Source: Poa pratensis
Lineage: Eukaryota > Streptophyta > Magnoliopsida > Poales > Poaceae
Direction of reading: 5' to 3'
Assembly: GCA_947311845.1 (NCBI GenBank)
Contig: CAMZMU010000048.1
Location: 26,135,391-26,199,390, forward strand
DNA: 64,000 nt
Of this stretch, positions 10,203-22,624 are shown one piece after another. The notes under the pieces are model-generated. The model saw only the letters and a list, made by a program, of their open reading frames with translations, was not told the DNA's origin and made no database searches. The translations under genes and the position numbers were made by a program. Every line of letters begins with the position of its first letter. Positions within the stretch are counted from its first letter, which is position 1.

Positions 10203-13200
10203 TCAGAGTGGCAGCTCGAAGACTTCGTCTCCTCTTGCGACGATGTGCCTCCTGCAGACCCACGCAATGTGGCCGTCATCTCTGTACCTAACACGCCAAA
10301 GGCCAAACCTCTGTGCAATGTCCATCCCTGTCAAAATCCCTTGTCCCCTCAAGAAATCCACAAGCCACTGCCTGGCCGCTTTCATATCCTCCCCCATGTC
10401 ACTGGGGCTGTTGTCCTCGTCCTTCCGTACATCGCTGCTGCGCCTAAAGCCCCAGCGACGCAGCGGATGTGCCGCGCCATACATGGCCGAGGAGTCGAGC
10501 AGGTGCACCACCTCCTTGCTCAGGTCAGGTATCATCTCCCCCATCCCGACGATGAAATGCGCGCCGATCTTCAGGGCGAATGTTAAGAGTTTCATGAACT
10601 TGCTCATGTAAGGCAGCAGGCACTGCACTGCTTGGTTGTCCACTTGGATCATATCACACCCCACCTGATCCTCCACCACATGCATTTCTCTTCGGAATTC
10701 ACATAGCATGTGCACCCGTAGGGATCGCATACCAGGCAGTATCCTCGTGACCAGCTTCTTGGAGCGGTTGTCTAGGCTGACAAGATAGAACATCTGAGGC
10801 ACTTTTCTGTCTTCCAGTTGAATGCTGTAGTTCATCACGTAGTCCATTTTCCGGTGGAGTTCAGTCACAAGGTGATACTCGTAGTACCTCAAGCTTGCAA
10901 TCTCTTCCTTCAAGTCCCTTATTCCTTGCTCTATTATCTTCAGTCTTTGGAGAACCATCTCGACACCTTTCGCGATGCCTAAAATGGAGGGATCAACCAC
11001 GTCTGCTTCAGGGATAGTTTCAGGCTGCTGCAGATTATCTGGGGCGACGGCGAGTTCAGTTGCGAGATACTGTAAATCATAGTACCTACGGTGCAAAACT
11101 TCATGGAAGTCATCATCTGAGAGCAGATCTCTGGCATGATCAGATCCTGATGTTAAGATGAGCCTTTTATTGCTTTCAACTGCACTCCAGGTATGCTGAT
11201 AATCATATATGCTTTCTGCCGGCAATGACAGTAGAATTTGCTTAATTTTTTTCAGAGGGAGCTGCTGAGTTGCACGGAACCTTCGTGGTATGAGATGTTT
11301 CACACAGTCGGGCCTGAGAATGCTTTCCTGAACGTCATATTGGGAGACAAATTCAGTATCGTTGGGATTATGAACTTGTGAGTAGCCTCACCATGTCCGT
11401 AACATTTTTACTGGAGCATGCAAGCACATCTATGGAGGAGCCTAACTTCATTCCCACTCCACCTTTACATGGACACCATTGATCACTGTATAAATAAGGT
11501 TTTTCTCCAGATTATAAACTGCTTCCTGCAGTCCGAGACACATGATTTTGTTGTGCAGACGAACCTGGAAAGAAAATTTTCCTTCAGAAAATCGGAACTA
11601 CACTGAAGTATAACTGTAATATCCAGGTGTAACCACCAGTCAGTATATATGTTTAAGCGTAAATTCTGCTTCGCAAATCCACAACTTTTGAAAAAAAAAT
11701 ATCACTTAACGTTGGCAGCTACAGATTACATAGTGATTCTCTGTTGCGGTTTGTTTTACCTGCAGTCTTGGAAAGAAGTCACTTGTCAGGAGCATGTGTA
11801 TATCTTCACATTCAAGACGCCTTCCAACGAATCTGCATTCCGGTATAGTTAACTGCCACTTTTCAGTCCCTCCTTTGTTTTCCTCAAGAATAGCTGGTAG
11901 CAGAAGTATGTATGTGGGTTCCCAGGGTCCTGTTCATAGCATAATTCGAGTTCCAGCAATATATTTATGATATCATTAGCCTGTAAGGATGCACCAGTTC
12001 TCCATTTGATCTTGGAATTTGGTTGCGCAGCTTCTCTTGCAGAATCTTCTCCAGCTCCTCTTTGCGGACAAAACCACCACACTCTCTATCTTGATTGACT
12101 TCAATGTACCTAGTTGGCTGAGGACATTTCGACAGAACCATTCACCATTCATGACCAGAAGTCCAAGTTCTCAAAAAATACTATTTCACCCAAGGTATGC
12201 AGTGATTTGGCAACAGCACGTCTCCGTGTGTTCACTTTCTCCACATTATCACGCCTGATCTCAATCTTAGCGCTGGAACGTTGAGCTGGCATATCTCACA
12301 GAATTCAGCCCACCTGATCACTGCTTTGTTATTCTTCAGCCTCCAGTCATGCAAAATCTTGATCAAATCATTACATACTTCATAAACTTGAGGATTTTGT
12401 TGGATATTGTCTTTGTTGTCTTCGCAAGTGATGAGTCAGTTTACTTACTGAAACCAACGATCTTGAGTCGATGGCAAAAACAGTGGGATAAATTTCTGCA
12501 TGTGATGGAAGTCTTCTCTGAGCCTTTGTACAACGGTAGCAAGTGGCTGTAGGCCTTCCGGTAGATGAGATACCTTATCATAATGGGTGAGAACTATAGT
12601 TACACAGGGTCGAACTGAGTGTGATATCTCCGCCTATAACTTGAAATTAAGAACCTCAGCCAATATATGAGCTCCCATTCAATCTCATCTACACTTTTGA
12701 TATTTAGTAGCAGGCTTTCCAACCAAACTAGACACAATCATGAAAAAGCTTGGACCACCATGCACCACAAACATAAAATCATGCAATGCAAAACTTCCTT
12801 CATGTCCACCAAGATTACACATTGTAACTTTGTGTTGCCATCAAAGATTGAATTCATCTTATTCTCTTCGGTGAATGGCATCTGCTCAACTGGAGTCTTC
12901 AGAGTTTTTAATACATCCAAGCGAGGCACCTTCATTGAATTCATGCACTGATTGATGGAGCTACATAGCGTGCTTTTACCTGATAGACCATGCAATGAAG
13001 CATCACATATAACCAATTCTTACAGAACATAACATGATTTGTTTTTGTGAGCTGTCATGTAAGGTACAAATATTTTATAGCACCGAGGAAGTAAAAAATC
13101 TAGGTACTAATTTAGCAAGCCCACATGTCACGAGAATGCAAAGCAGATTCACTGAAATAATATTTGCAATTTAATTAGAAATTCCACAGTTGTTAAAACT

Positions 13201-14785
13201 TTATGCTGAACAATATAAACTAGTGTTGCCAGCCTATAGATTAGAAAAGGAGGGTAATGACGGGTAAAACTGCACCTGCTAATTCTTGGCCACACAGAAC
13301 GACTCGGCAGCATGTAGGAGCACTTAGTGGCAAATCAAGCAGATCATTTGGCAGAACTAAACTCCCATTCTGACCAAGTTTCTCATAAATTTGGCCTGTC
13401 TTGCCAGCAACATGCAAAGGTGTTTCATGAAGATCAATTTCTTCAATCCATGGATTGACCTGCAAAGTATTCATAATGGTCTGTAAGACTGCTTCCCCCT
13501 CAACTCCCTTGCACCCTCTGAAAGATAAAATTCGAAGAGTGGCATTCCTTTGCAAGGTTGTAAAGATATTGACAACATCATTTGATCGCAGGCTTGCATC
13601 GTCACATATTGCCAGCTCAATAAGGCTCTGGTTTGTCTCCAACATCTGCAAGATTGCAGCTACACCATATTACCTATATTTGTTTCTCTCCCCAAAACTC
13701 AAAACCTTCAAAGTTGAATTGGCTTGTGTCTGAATGGTGAAAATGTGCTAAGAGGGCACAACAAATGCTCCAACCCAACTCCACCAAAGCGATTTCCATC
13801 CAAAATCAAGCTCTCAAATACTTGTTCTTGAATAGTCCTGCAGCTATATACACCACGCTTTGTCCCTGAGGCAACACCTGGTAAGTTTGACAACTTTCAG
13901 GCTCCTATTCCGGTCGAGGACCCTCTAAGTTCTTTGGTCCACTTGGACTTCAGAGGGACACCCGTCATGTCCAATGTTGTCACCGTGGTGTTCCATGCCA
14001 AAGCACAAGCAACCCGTTGTAGGCCTGTAGAATTAATATTGTTATAAATCCTCATGTTTCCAGTTGCTGGAAAGAATTCAACAATTTTACAGCTGTTCAT
14101 GCCACCTCTAGTATCACGACTGTGTCCCCATATATGCACCTCCACTCTGCGGTTGCGTGCCAGCACAGCAGAGATAAGGGAGCTGCTGCAATGGAGCTGT
14201 TGTCAAGTATGATCAACAGCTTCAACGTGTAGTTCACCTCAATCATCTGGAGAGTTCTTCTGCCCCTTCGAGCCTATGGAGTCTTCCCATACCTGAAACT
14301 CTTCCACACTTCTGTTGTTTGCCAAAGCTGAAGCAAGCAGTGTTGCTCCAGTGGCTCCAATTCTACAGTCATTAAAAACAACTGCGTTCAAGGTGTTGTT
14401 CCTTTGAGCATTTCTGAGAATGGGACTAAAGCAACTGCTGATTTTGTGCTAAACACATTCTTTGGAACTCCACCTGCTTCACATTGTGCCAGGGCCTAAG
14501 TATGAACAGAGAGTTGGATTCCTTCAGGCTGCCACTCAATACCATGAAAAAGGAGGTTAGTCACATTTCTGTAGCGATCTTTCGACTCCACGAGATGATG
14601 CAGAAACTCAAGCAGAAAGTTGACATCATTGTGATCTGTAAGATATAGATCCTTAGTGATCTCTCACTTTCCATAGACAAGCCTGACCCCAAGTTTGTTG
14701 CAACCTGGTAGAACGCGATGTTCTCAACATCCTTGTACTCCTGTAAATCAATTTCTGCAACATCTCTGATCATCCCATCACCCAT
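10203..14785 (-). pseudogene. TORNADO1-like LRR-ROC-COR protein, multiply frameshifted
   Basis: Collinear pieces of one protein run from 14785 to 10203. The N-terminus and LRR region (14785 to about 13280) include CALAWNTTVTTLDMTG and RILSFRGCKGVEGEAVLQT. A ROC GTPase P-loop reads CGQELAGKSTL when the intron at 12980-13275 is removed. A switch-like NLGGHEG and an ALHDFMF segment follow, then YWLRFLIS and TIVLTHYDKV, then COR-like sequence. The C-terminal 366 codons (11303-10203) are open and contain LLSDDDFHEVLHRRY, CEFRREMHVVEDQ and FGLWRVRYRDDG. This order matches plant TORNADO1/TRN1 (about 1380 aa), a regulator of patterning and vein growth. Frame changes between 12.9 and 11.6 kb and stops in the LRR part break the ORF. 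The long intact C-terminus suggests recent inactivation or partial sequencing error. Confidence 0.8.
12980..13275 (-). other. Intron splitting the ROC P-loop
   Basis: On the minus strand the exon ends ...GAATTAGCAG|GTGCAG and the next begins ATCAG|GTAAAAGCACG. Joining in phase 1 gives G-Q-E-L-A-G-K-S-T-L, an intact Walker A motif. Neither side alone encodes it. The intron is 296 bp. Confidence 0.75.
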
Positions 14786-15280
14786 GCCTGGAGAAGTTAA
14801 CGAAGAGTAGTTAAATAAGGGACGTGAAACAAAGGTGAAGGTTTAGCTTTTTACCATGCAAGTAGATATCAGATCTATATAGGTGGGGAACAAAATGTAT
14901 TTCGCAGGCAGATGTCACATATTGCAACTGGAAAGAAGGTTTTATACAGAAATGAGTGCAAGGCAAGGTCAGGCATTGGATTCCTGGCTTGTCAAGGGAG
15001 CATGATAAAGAAAGGAATAATCTTTATTTTGCTTTGCTTGTCTGGAGGAATAATTCAGATGCGGAATAGATTCTCAGAAGTGTGCAGGAAGTAAGGTATA
15101 AGGGCAGGTTGCCGTTATTCAGAATTTCAGATAATAAAAGGTGACACATCATTTCCCCTCTCATTGTCTACAGAGACTGAGCATTATATACTTCACACAA
15201 CTTGTTGAGTTGCATACTTTTAGATTTCCTTAAGACAAACACACTGTAGAATTAATTATTGTTAAGGTACTAGAAGAAAA
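14786..15280. other. Intergenic between divergent genes
   Basis: Shared upstream region of the TORNADO1-like remnant (left, - strand) and the X8 gene (right, + strand). AT-rich. No clear TATA or repeat stands out. Confidence 0.5.
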
Positions 15281-16468
15281 ATGTGCGCTTCCTTACCACC
15301 AAATGCAGGCAGACAGAAGAACTGCAATCTGAAGAAGCAAGCGGCAACAAGGCTGATACTGCTACTTTATTTGATCCTCCACTTCGCCGCAGTTTCGGCT
15401 CAGCAAGGTATGATGCTAACTTGTAGCTCCTGATTCCAGAATGCTCATGTGCTATTTATAAATTTATTTCCAATTTTTCAATCTTATTATCTCTAATCAT
15501 CCCAGTGTTTCTTCTTTCAAAAAAACTATAATTAACATAAAGTCCAATCTCAGAGTAAGGGATATATTATACGCTGACAGTCTGAAGCATGTTGTATGGT
15601 AGCTTGTAAGAGATAGGATATGTGCATATCTGAAACAGCATATCCAGAGTGATTTAAGTTTGTTACTAAAAACATTCAAGAAGATATGCAAAAAAGGAGA
15701 GACTACTACCATTGTCAGATCCAGTGCTCAAAGTAGCATAACCAGTTTTTTATATAACAGTCTTCACTAGATGTTTTTACGCTCTTAAAGGAGACATCAG
15801 AAAATTTGAGTTTGAGAGTTCATAGCCTCACTTACGTTCATACATGGGGTGCTATGCTAACAAGATACATTCAACTCTAACTTTTTTTTCTACATCTTAT
15901 AGCCTGCTAAATATTGGACATTTATGGAATTTGAAGAAATACTTATACCTATAAATTCAAGCAGATGATCACAATTGGGAGAAGCAATGGTGCATAGCAG
16001 ATGAGCAAACACCAGATGATATCCTACAGATTGCTCTTAGCTGGGCATGTGGTCTTGGTGGTGCAGATTGTACAATGATTGAACCTAACAAATCATGTTA
16101 CCTTCCCAATACAGTCAGGGACCATGCATCATATGCCTTCAACAGCTACTGGCAAAAATACAAGAAACATGGTGGTTCTTGCTACTTCAATGCAGCTGCA
16201 ATGGTCACCGACTTAAATCCAAGTATGTTTATGATCTGAACCATCATTAGGACCATACCCTTTTGCAGGTTGATATTTATATTTGTCTGCAACAACTTTT
16301 TTAGAAAATCATGGCCAAAGTGTTACTTTGAAGACCATGTAAATGTCCTAAACTACTTATATTGTGAATCTGAAGGAGTATATGACAACATGATTGTTGT
16401 TAATCATGTCATTCACTCTGTGCCATCATGCAGGTCGTAATTCATGTAATTTTGAAGTAGCACCCTGA
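15281..16468 (+). CDS. Small secreted X8 (CBM43) domain protein, PDCB-like
   Basis: Three exons: 15281-15407, 15965-16222 and 16434-16468, all GT-AG, giving 139 aa. Residues 1 to about 42 hold a basic stretch, then LILLLYLILHFAAVSA, a signal peptide. Residues about 45-136 are an X8/CBM43 domain: QWCIADEQTPDDILQIALSW, ACGLGGADC, SCYLPNTVRDHASYAFNSYW, GGSCYFNAAAMV and a final NSCNF. The six conserved Cys are present. This domain binds callose (beta-1,3-glucan); plasmodesmata callose-binding proteins have the same build. No C-terminal hydrophobic GPI signal is seen, so a soluble wall protein is more likely than an anchored one. The phase-1 intron just after the LNP-S motif is at the same place as in the glucanase gene at 26-28 kb. 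Confidence 0.88.
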
Positions 16469-17228
16469 TATAACGATGGACAAAGCATTAGAAGACACAT
16501 GCGTTCCTGGGTTTTCTTCCAGTGATCGTTTGAAAAAAATAAAAGGAAAAAAGTGTTCGACACATTCTTCGTCTTTGTGGAAAGGATGTCATTACTCGGA
16601 TATGGAGAGCAACCACTAACATGTTGCACCTAACTTCAGAATGTTTCAACTCTGTGTCACCTGTAATCAGACTCCATTTCCAAATTTTTATCATGTACCC
16701 AGTTTTATAATCATTACGAGTTGAGCAAGTTTTCAATGATATTTAAAGGGATAGAAATCCCAAACAGCAAGGATATAATCAACGCAACAATCACCATTGT
16801 TTTCTGACATTTCTAGCGAAATTAGAACAAACCAATGCTACACTAAGTAGTGCCCGCGAGGTTAAGTCCAGCATATCTCTACGATGTTAAATAAATTAAG
16901 TCATACAAGTTACGGTAGCACAGTGAACCAAATATAACCTGAAAATGAGGAAATTTTGGATATGGATGAAAGCCAACATACTGTGATTTCATGGAAAATG
17001 AACTACATTAAATCAAGAGAAACAAGAGACACAGTTTCATTGGCATAACCAATTGATCGGATTCCAAGCAGAATGTAGAAATGAGAAAGTGTGAACATCA
17101 AGGGGAATTATTTTATTTCAATTCTTCTAGACGTGTGGCACACCAGTACAACCAAGAACTAACAGAGCAACAGATACAAACCCTTGGGTAAAGTAAACAT
17201 AGTTTTCACCCGCTAAAACACGACACGA
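16469..17228. other. Intergenic, converging 3' flanks
   Basis: AT-rich sequence between the convergent X8 and DUF423 genes, with only short ORFs. No repeat or RNA gene recognised. Confidence 0.5.
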
Positions 17229-17960
17229 TCAGAAGAGCAGGCTGGCCCAAGCAGCAATGAATGCAAAGCCACCAATTGGTGCCGGTGAGGAGAACTTCCT
17301 GTCTTCAAGGTAGGCCACGGTGTAGCACCTAAATGAAAATGAGCAACAGTCATTTTGCAATCCCATCATTCAGATACAACTCAAACAAAATAAGATGCGC
17401 CCTTCTCATTTTCTTTGGGTCGCCTAACAAATTCACTGTGAAATTGAAAGTCAAAGCAACACTTACGTTCCGGAGAAGAGCACGATTCCAGTAGTAAGAA
17501 GCCCGCCGAACTGCACATACACAAAGAACCGGATGAATTAGCCGAAGTAGATAGATAGTGAGGGGAGCTCCGAGCAACGCCGCGGTGTGGACGAGATGGT
17601 AGAGGGACGCTGTCTGCCAAATCTGTCGAAAATTTCCCCCAATTGTAAGAAGCGGATTGATACATGGTTTGAAGAAACGGGTTGGAAGTAGAACGAGGAG
17701 GTGGGAGGGGATCGATGGACGCGGGGAAGCCGAGCGTACCTCGTTGTATCTAGGGTTCTGGGGGCGGAACATGTGCGCTCCGTAGGTGCCAAGTCCAAGA
17801 GCAGCAACACCTGCTCGACCAAATCACCGGGCCGTCAGACTGGAAGCAACCGGAGGAGGAGGAGGGGGGGGGGGGGGGGGGGGGGGGGAGATGAGGGAGG
17901 AGGATCACCGGAGACGGCGGCAACCTTGTGCCATAGCAGCGGGTCCTTGGGCATCACCAT
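17229..17960 (-). CDS. DUF423/TMEM256-like small membrane protein, one donor site missing
   Basis: Exons on the minus strand: 17960-17909 (MVMPKDPLLWHKVAAVS), 17810-17740 (VAALGLGTYGAHMFRPQNP), 17622 to about 17557 (IWQTASLYHLVHTAALLGAPLT), 17510-17467 (FGGLLTTGIVLFSGT) and 17328-17229 (CYTVAYLEDRKFSSPAPIGG...ASLLF). The family is a small multi-pass membrane protein of about 110-125 aa with unknown biochemical role, conserved from bacteria to plants and animals. After APLT the usual 4-5 residues and a GT donor are absent: the sequence runs into intron-like DNA that ends in a good acceptor (TGTGCAG). A small deletion, real or in the assembly, has therefore removed the exon 3 end. Intron 1 contains a G25 tract. 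Confidence 0.82.
17864..17888. repeat. Mononucleotide tract G25
   Basis: 25 consecutive G in intron 1 of the DUF423 gene, preceded by a gga repeat. On the transcribed minus-strand gene it is a C tract just inside the intron. Confidence 0.95.
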
Positions 17961-19970
17961 CTTCTTCTCGCTCTGCGGGTCGTCTTCGTCGTCTTCCTGT
18001 GCTCTGCCTCTGCTTCCCCACGCCCCGTCTCCGGTGGTCGTCAGCGTTTTTCTTGGGTTCTCTCGAGATTTTATTTTCCGTTGGCATTTTCGGATAAACG
18101 AGCAGATTGCAGAAACTCGAGCCGAGTCTGGCTTTGCTTGCAGAACTAGAAATTTGGGCTTGGCTCGGCTCACTCTCAAGCCGAACAGGCTCATCGAGCC
18201 TAGCGAGCCAAATCATATCTTATCGCTTCTCGAGACGGGCGCCCCATTTTATAAATAAATCACAAACGGCGAACAATCATAAAATGGAGAGAAAAACCTC
18301 TTGCGAAGCAAGTAAAAAAAGAGAAACGAGAGGGTAGCGGTGCCGACGAGCAAGAAAAACCGGAAAAGTCAGACCTGCACTAGGCAACCTAGACTACTGA
18401 GCGAGGAAAGACATCGAATCAAGAATAGTGACAACGAGGTCACGTGTAAAATATAGGAGACCAATGAAGTCATCCCATGCTAGAGCCGAAGGGGCTTCAT
18501 GTCAGGATCAAGGCGCACTCGAGGCTGCATCAAACGCTAACCTGAGTCCCACGACATTGCCCCCAAAAGGGTAACGACGCGTGACGCCGCCACTGGCGAG
18601 ATCAAAGAATCGGTTAGGGCTTTCACCCAAAACTCTGGCAAGGAAAGGAAACCCACAACCACTGCCCACAATGGTGCCCCCAGGAGGGATACGATCATAT
18701 CCTATCGCTTAATCGCTGCTCTCCTGAATCCATGTGTATGACGCGAGCGGTGCACCTACGGCTCGTTTGTTTGGAGGGAATTGATACTCCCATTTGTTTG
18801 AGAGACATGGGAGTTGGGCAAAGGCACGTCTATGGTGAAAGAAGTGAGTCAATTTGCTCAATCCTATGGTATCAAGAGACTTAATTTATTTCCTTACTAT
18901 GCAAGCTAATGGTAGATATTTGAAAAAAAAATCATACAAGTGTGTGGCAATCAATTTATCCACACATACGACAAAAACATTTTTGGCTCTCGAGTTACAT
19001 TGATCTCTTTATTTTTTATCAAAAATTTATATTTTAATTCTCAAAAAAATCTGAAAAAAATGTCAATGATATATCTATAAGAATACAAAATCACAATGCA
19101 AAATTTATTGTATTTTGGGTTACACAAAATGATAAAATCTTAAATTGTATGGAGATCTATGAATGTGCACTGTTCACTATACTCATATCCACAAATCTTT
19201 TATTTTTGTGTAGCTCGGAGTACAATGTATTTCAAATTAAGATTTTGCACGTTTGTGATATACATCATTAAGAATATGTAGGGTTTTTCCTATTTTTTGC
19301 AACTTATAAATCTATTTTTTTAATTTAAAAGATAAAGGGATCACTTGAGCTTAGGAGTCAGAAATCTTCAATCCACACACGACCTATATACCCTCACCTT
19401 ACGGTCCTGATGAGCTTAGCATCTTACTTAGCCAAAGTTTTTTTTAGCACGCAAACTCTGCTTGAAAACATGGGGCATGTGTTAGCAGCTAATTTTGGTC
19501 GTTCGCCCGCTGAAGAATACTTGGGCAGACTCGTCCTAAGATAAGTCATAATTAAGCGGAACAAGATACGTAAAATCACCTGGACATGGAGAAAGGCATG
19601 TAAATGAGATGATTCTAGAAGACACATCAAGCATACCGTTCCTCAATTTTTTTCAAATGGATGGTATGATGAAGCAAAGCCAAAGGTGGAACCTGGCTCT
19701 CGCTCGGCGACCAAGAAGAGACCGACTCTGCCACAAAGACAAGGTGAATTCTAATCTAACTCAGACCGGGGGAAGTCGATACGGAGACCAATTCGACTCC
19801 AAACAGAAGATTTGCTAGGATTCTGCCTCGTTTCAAAAAAGAAGATTTGCTAGGATTCAATCCAGTACAAGGGAGAAGACCTGGCTAGTTTAGAGCAGGA
19901 GTTATATACGTATTCTCACGTGTATCTGTGGAGAATGTTCATGAGTTGCGCGGCAAAAAACCAGCCACCC
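17961..19970. other. Intergenic, mostly degenerate repeats
   Basis: 18.0-18.3 kb is the DUF423 upstream region. 18.4-18.75 kb has an organelle- or retroelement-like GC-moderate stretch that I cannot assign. 18.77 kb carries a ggctcgtttgtttgg motif that is common at grass DNA-transposon ends. 19.0-19.4 kb is very AT-rich. At about 19785-19860 the phrase agaagatttgctaggattc occurs twice. No gene is supported. Confidence 0.4.
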
Positions 19971-19977
19971 CATATAT

Positions 19978-21480
19978 ATATACACTAGCAAAATACCCGT
20001 GCGTTGCAACGGGAATACTAATTTCTTTTGTCATGACAAACTTAAAGATTTTTTTGGCTTCTTTCCTCAAATTATCCCTAATATTCGTTCTTCATTTATA
20101 TTGTTAATTCAGCATCATTTCTGGTTGTATGTACTGGCTAATTCTAGTCCTGGAAATACTACCTAGGCAGGCAAGAGAATCATTGTTCAGCACATTCGAT
20201 ACTGGTTATAACTTAGTTTTCTAGTCTGTCAATGATATGCACTTTACAGGCTAAAAAGGAGCAATTTCCTTGCAAAATCGTGTAGGAAGAAATGATTCTA
20301 GGAATATGTCATGCTTTGATGTAGCAATTTCCTTACACTTCTTAGCTTCCTCGCCTCTCTTGATGTAGATTCCATAAATACTTGTTGTTTCTGAAACAGA
20401 GCATAGTAAAAAGATTCTGAAATTAGCTATGTGCAAGAACATTTTGTGCAACTGCTAGTATCTTTATTTGACTACATCCATTCCCATATTTCCCTAGAAC
20501 AGCTTCTCCTGCATCGACTGAACTGTCACATGATCCTTACTTATGCCGACTGAAAATTGTTCACGATGACATGAGTTTTAAAAAAGACATTTCTATAAGG
20601 GCAGAGAAACAACACGCTACAGTATCAGAATCGAATAAGATAGTCCTTTTCAAACTCATCTAAAATTCATAAAAGAAACTCATCTATCTGTAACAAGACA
20701 AGTCATGTAAATATTGAAATACTTCAACTCATGTAACTACCATGTGTTGGCTGGCAGCACAAGCCTCGTCAGTCTATCTCTACAAACTGAAGCAATCACC
20801 AATCTACACTGCTGAAGTAAAACCATCTGATGTTCCTCGCCATGTCCATGTAACAATTATTAGCAACATATATTCAACATTTACTGTTAAAATTACCTAA
20901 AGTACTGGTATTCCAACTCCAAATACTTAATAGCACACCGACTAAACAAATTCCAGATATATGCAGGGAAGACATGATTGTACCAGACCAGCGACTGGAC
21001 ACTCGTTGTGGCCCTGAAGCTTTCTTGGATGAGTTTGATGCGGCTGGCCATGTGAGTCTGACAAGAAGACCGATAGAAGATCGCCAAGACTGTCTGCACC
21101 TCATCCCGAGAGAAAGAGAGAGGCAGCCGACCAGGCCTCACCTCGCCGGGTTCTCAAGCAGTCGTGGAGGGGTCCCCTTCCGCGAACGAAGAGGCGGGAG
21201 GAGGCTGGAATGGATCGGGGCCGTCTCTGTCCATGAAGGTCTGCAGCTCGTCCTGGGAGGGAGAGAATCAACGGATTCAGCCGGTTTAGTCGTTGTGACC
21301 TTGTCCCCGGTAGAGGGCCTCCCTCAGACACCTCGGGCTTGCACGGGTTGGCGTAGACGATGCTCCCGGGCTGGACGCCCAGCGCGAGCACCGCCTCCAT
21401 CTCCCTGCGGCTGGCGCAGTCAAAGCCCGCGCCGAGCGTGGCGCAGATGAAAGATGGTGTCGGGTTAGACTAAGCACACG
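19978..21480. mobile_element. Helitron-like debris carrying gene fragments (boundaries uncertain)
   Basis: The stretch acactagcaaaatacccgtg followed by cgttgcaacggg (19982-20013) is a motif I associate with the 5' region of grass Helitrons. It contains the inverted repeat cgttgcaacg. Downstream lie fragments of coding sequence, including an ornithine-decarboxylase piece (21318-21456). No convincing hairpin plus CTRR end was found, so the right boundary is a guess. Confidence 0.35.
21318..21456 (-). pseudogene. Ornithine decarboxylase fragment
   Basis: On the minus strand the open stretch includes [20 protein letters not shown] then [12 protein letters not shown]. This matches the conserved segment of PLP-dependent group IV decarboxylases (eukaryotic ODC: FDCAS and YANPCK). 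Only about 45 codons of the roughly 400-residue enzyme are present. Sequence on both sides does not continue the protein, so this is a captured or relic fragment rather than a gene. Neighbouring ORF pieces at 20893-21300 may be other captured exons, but I do not recognise them. Confidence 0.7.
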
Positions 21481-22560
21481 AACCAATTAGAATCTATATC
21501 AATATCCCCACCCTTATTATCCCTGATTTTGTTCTTCTGAGATTTTCGCGATTTGATTTTGCTTCACGATCGAGATAGGAGACGGTCTAGTTCAGCTCAT
21601 AGTCGATGTGAGCCTTGTCGAGGTCCCTCCCAAGCGAGCGGGTTTTTGGATTTCAAAAGAGTCGGCTAGATTTTCTTGTGTATCTTTCTTCCTCCCAACG
21701 TTGATGGTACACGTGGTCATGTTTTGTGTTGTTGAAAGGTTCCAATTTCACTGATTAAATCCATGACGCATGCACGTGATTTCAAAATTGTCTTGTCAAC
21801 ACATCTCTATCTAAGGGAGAGGATCTTCGTGATCTTGAATGGTGGTCAGTACATAGTACGGAGTATATCAGGATCCATCATGCACGCAGCACGAAGTCTA
21901 TGCGTGCGTTTACACAAAACTCTACATGAGCTAATCAAGTACATCAGAGGATGGATGCACATTTTTTGTCAACTATACGCGTTATTATAAGATGGTGTTT
22001 ACTTGCATAAAAAGAAAACGTATGTGCACGTTTAATTCGCTCTGTAAGGAAATATATGCATCCCGAACAAGCATAATTCTTCTTATGAAATGTTGCGCCA
22101 AAAAATACATCAATGCCATGGAGGAGTAACAATTGGGATTATTTTATCTAATCTAACGGCCGTTTCAGCCTTTATATTCTATTTTGCTCGACTGAATTTT
22201 ACTTCTTTTCAATTGCGTTTTGCCCACGGGCTTATAATAAAATGGCTGACGCTTTAGCGAGCTTTGACGTGAAGATGGTCTCGGATCCCCAAGCCGTATG
22301 GCCGGGTCGAGTTCCAACCTTCGCCCAATGTCTGGTTGCCAGCGATTCCGCTGAGCAGTTTGGTTAATGGAAAGTTTTTACCATCTCATAAAAATATTCC
22401 TAGCACACTGACCAGCTGATATTGTAGCTGGTTAATCGACGACTACCGTAGCTTACCAAATTCCACGGTCTCAACTTAATTTCAAAGATGTGATGATAGC
22501 AAACATATTTGAACACACTGGATGTTGACCCCGACCACAACCCCACGTCCATCTTTTCTC
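21481..22560. other. Intergenic upstream of SAUR
   Basis: AT-rich sequence without coding signal or clear transposon termini. A 62-codon and a 75-codon ORF on opposite strands have no recognisable similarity. Confidence 0.45.
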
Positions 22561-22566
22561 TGTCTC
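22561..22566 (+). promoter_or_regulatory. Candidate auxin response element TGTCTC
   Basis: TGTCTC, the canonical ARF binding hexamer, lies 59 bp upstream of the SAUR TATA box and 165 bp upstream of its ATG. A hexamer can occur by chance. Its position before an auxin-responsive gene family member makes it plausible. Confidence 0.4.
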
Positions 22567-22624
22567 TCACACACAAGTAGAAAGCAGCTAACTCATGATC
22601 CAATCAAACATTCCATCGCTAGCT

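Noticed and set aside
21560..21600. ctagt as a Helitron 3' end for the 20-kb element
   Set aside because: No hairpin directly upstream, so the terminus is unsupported.
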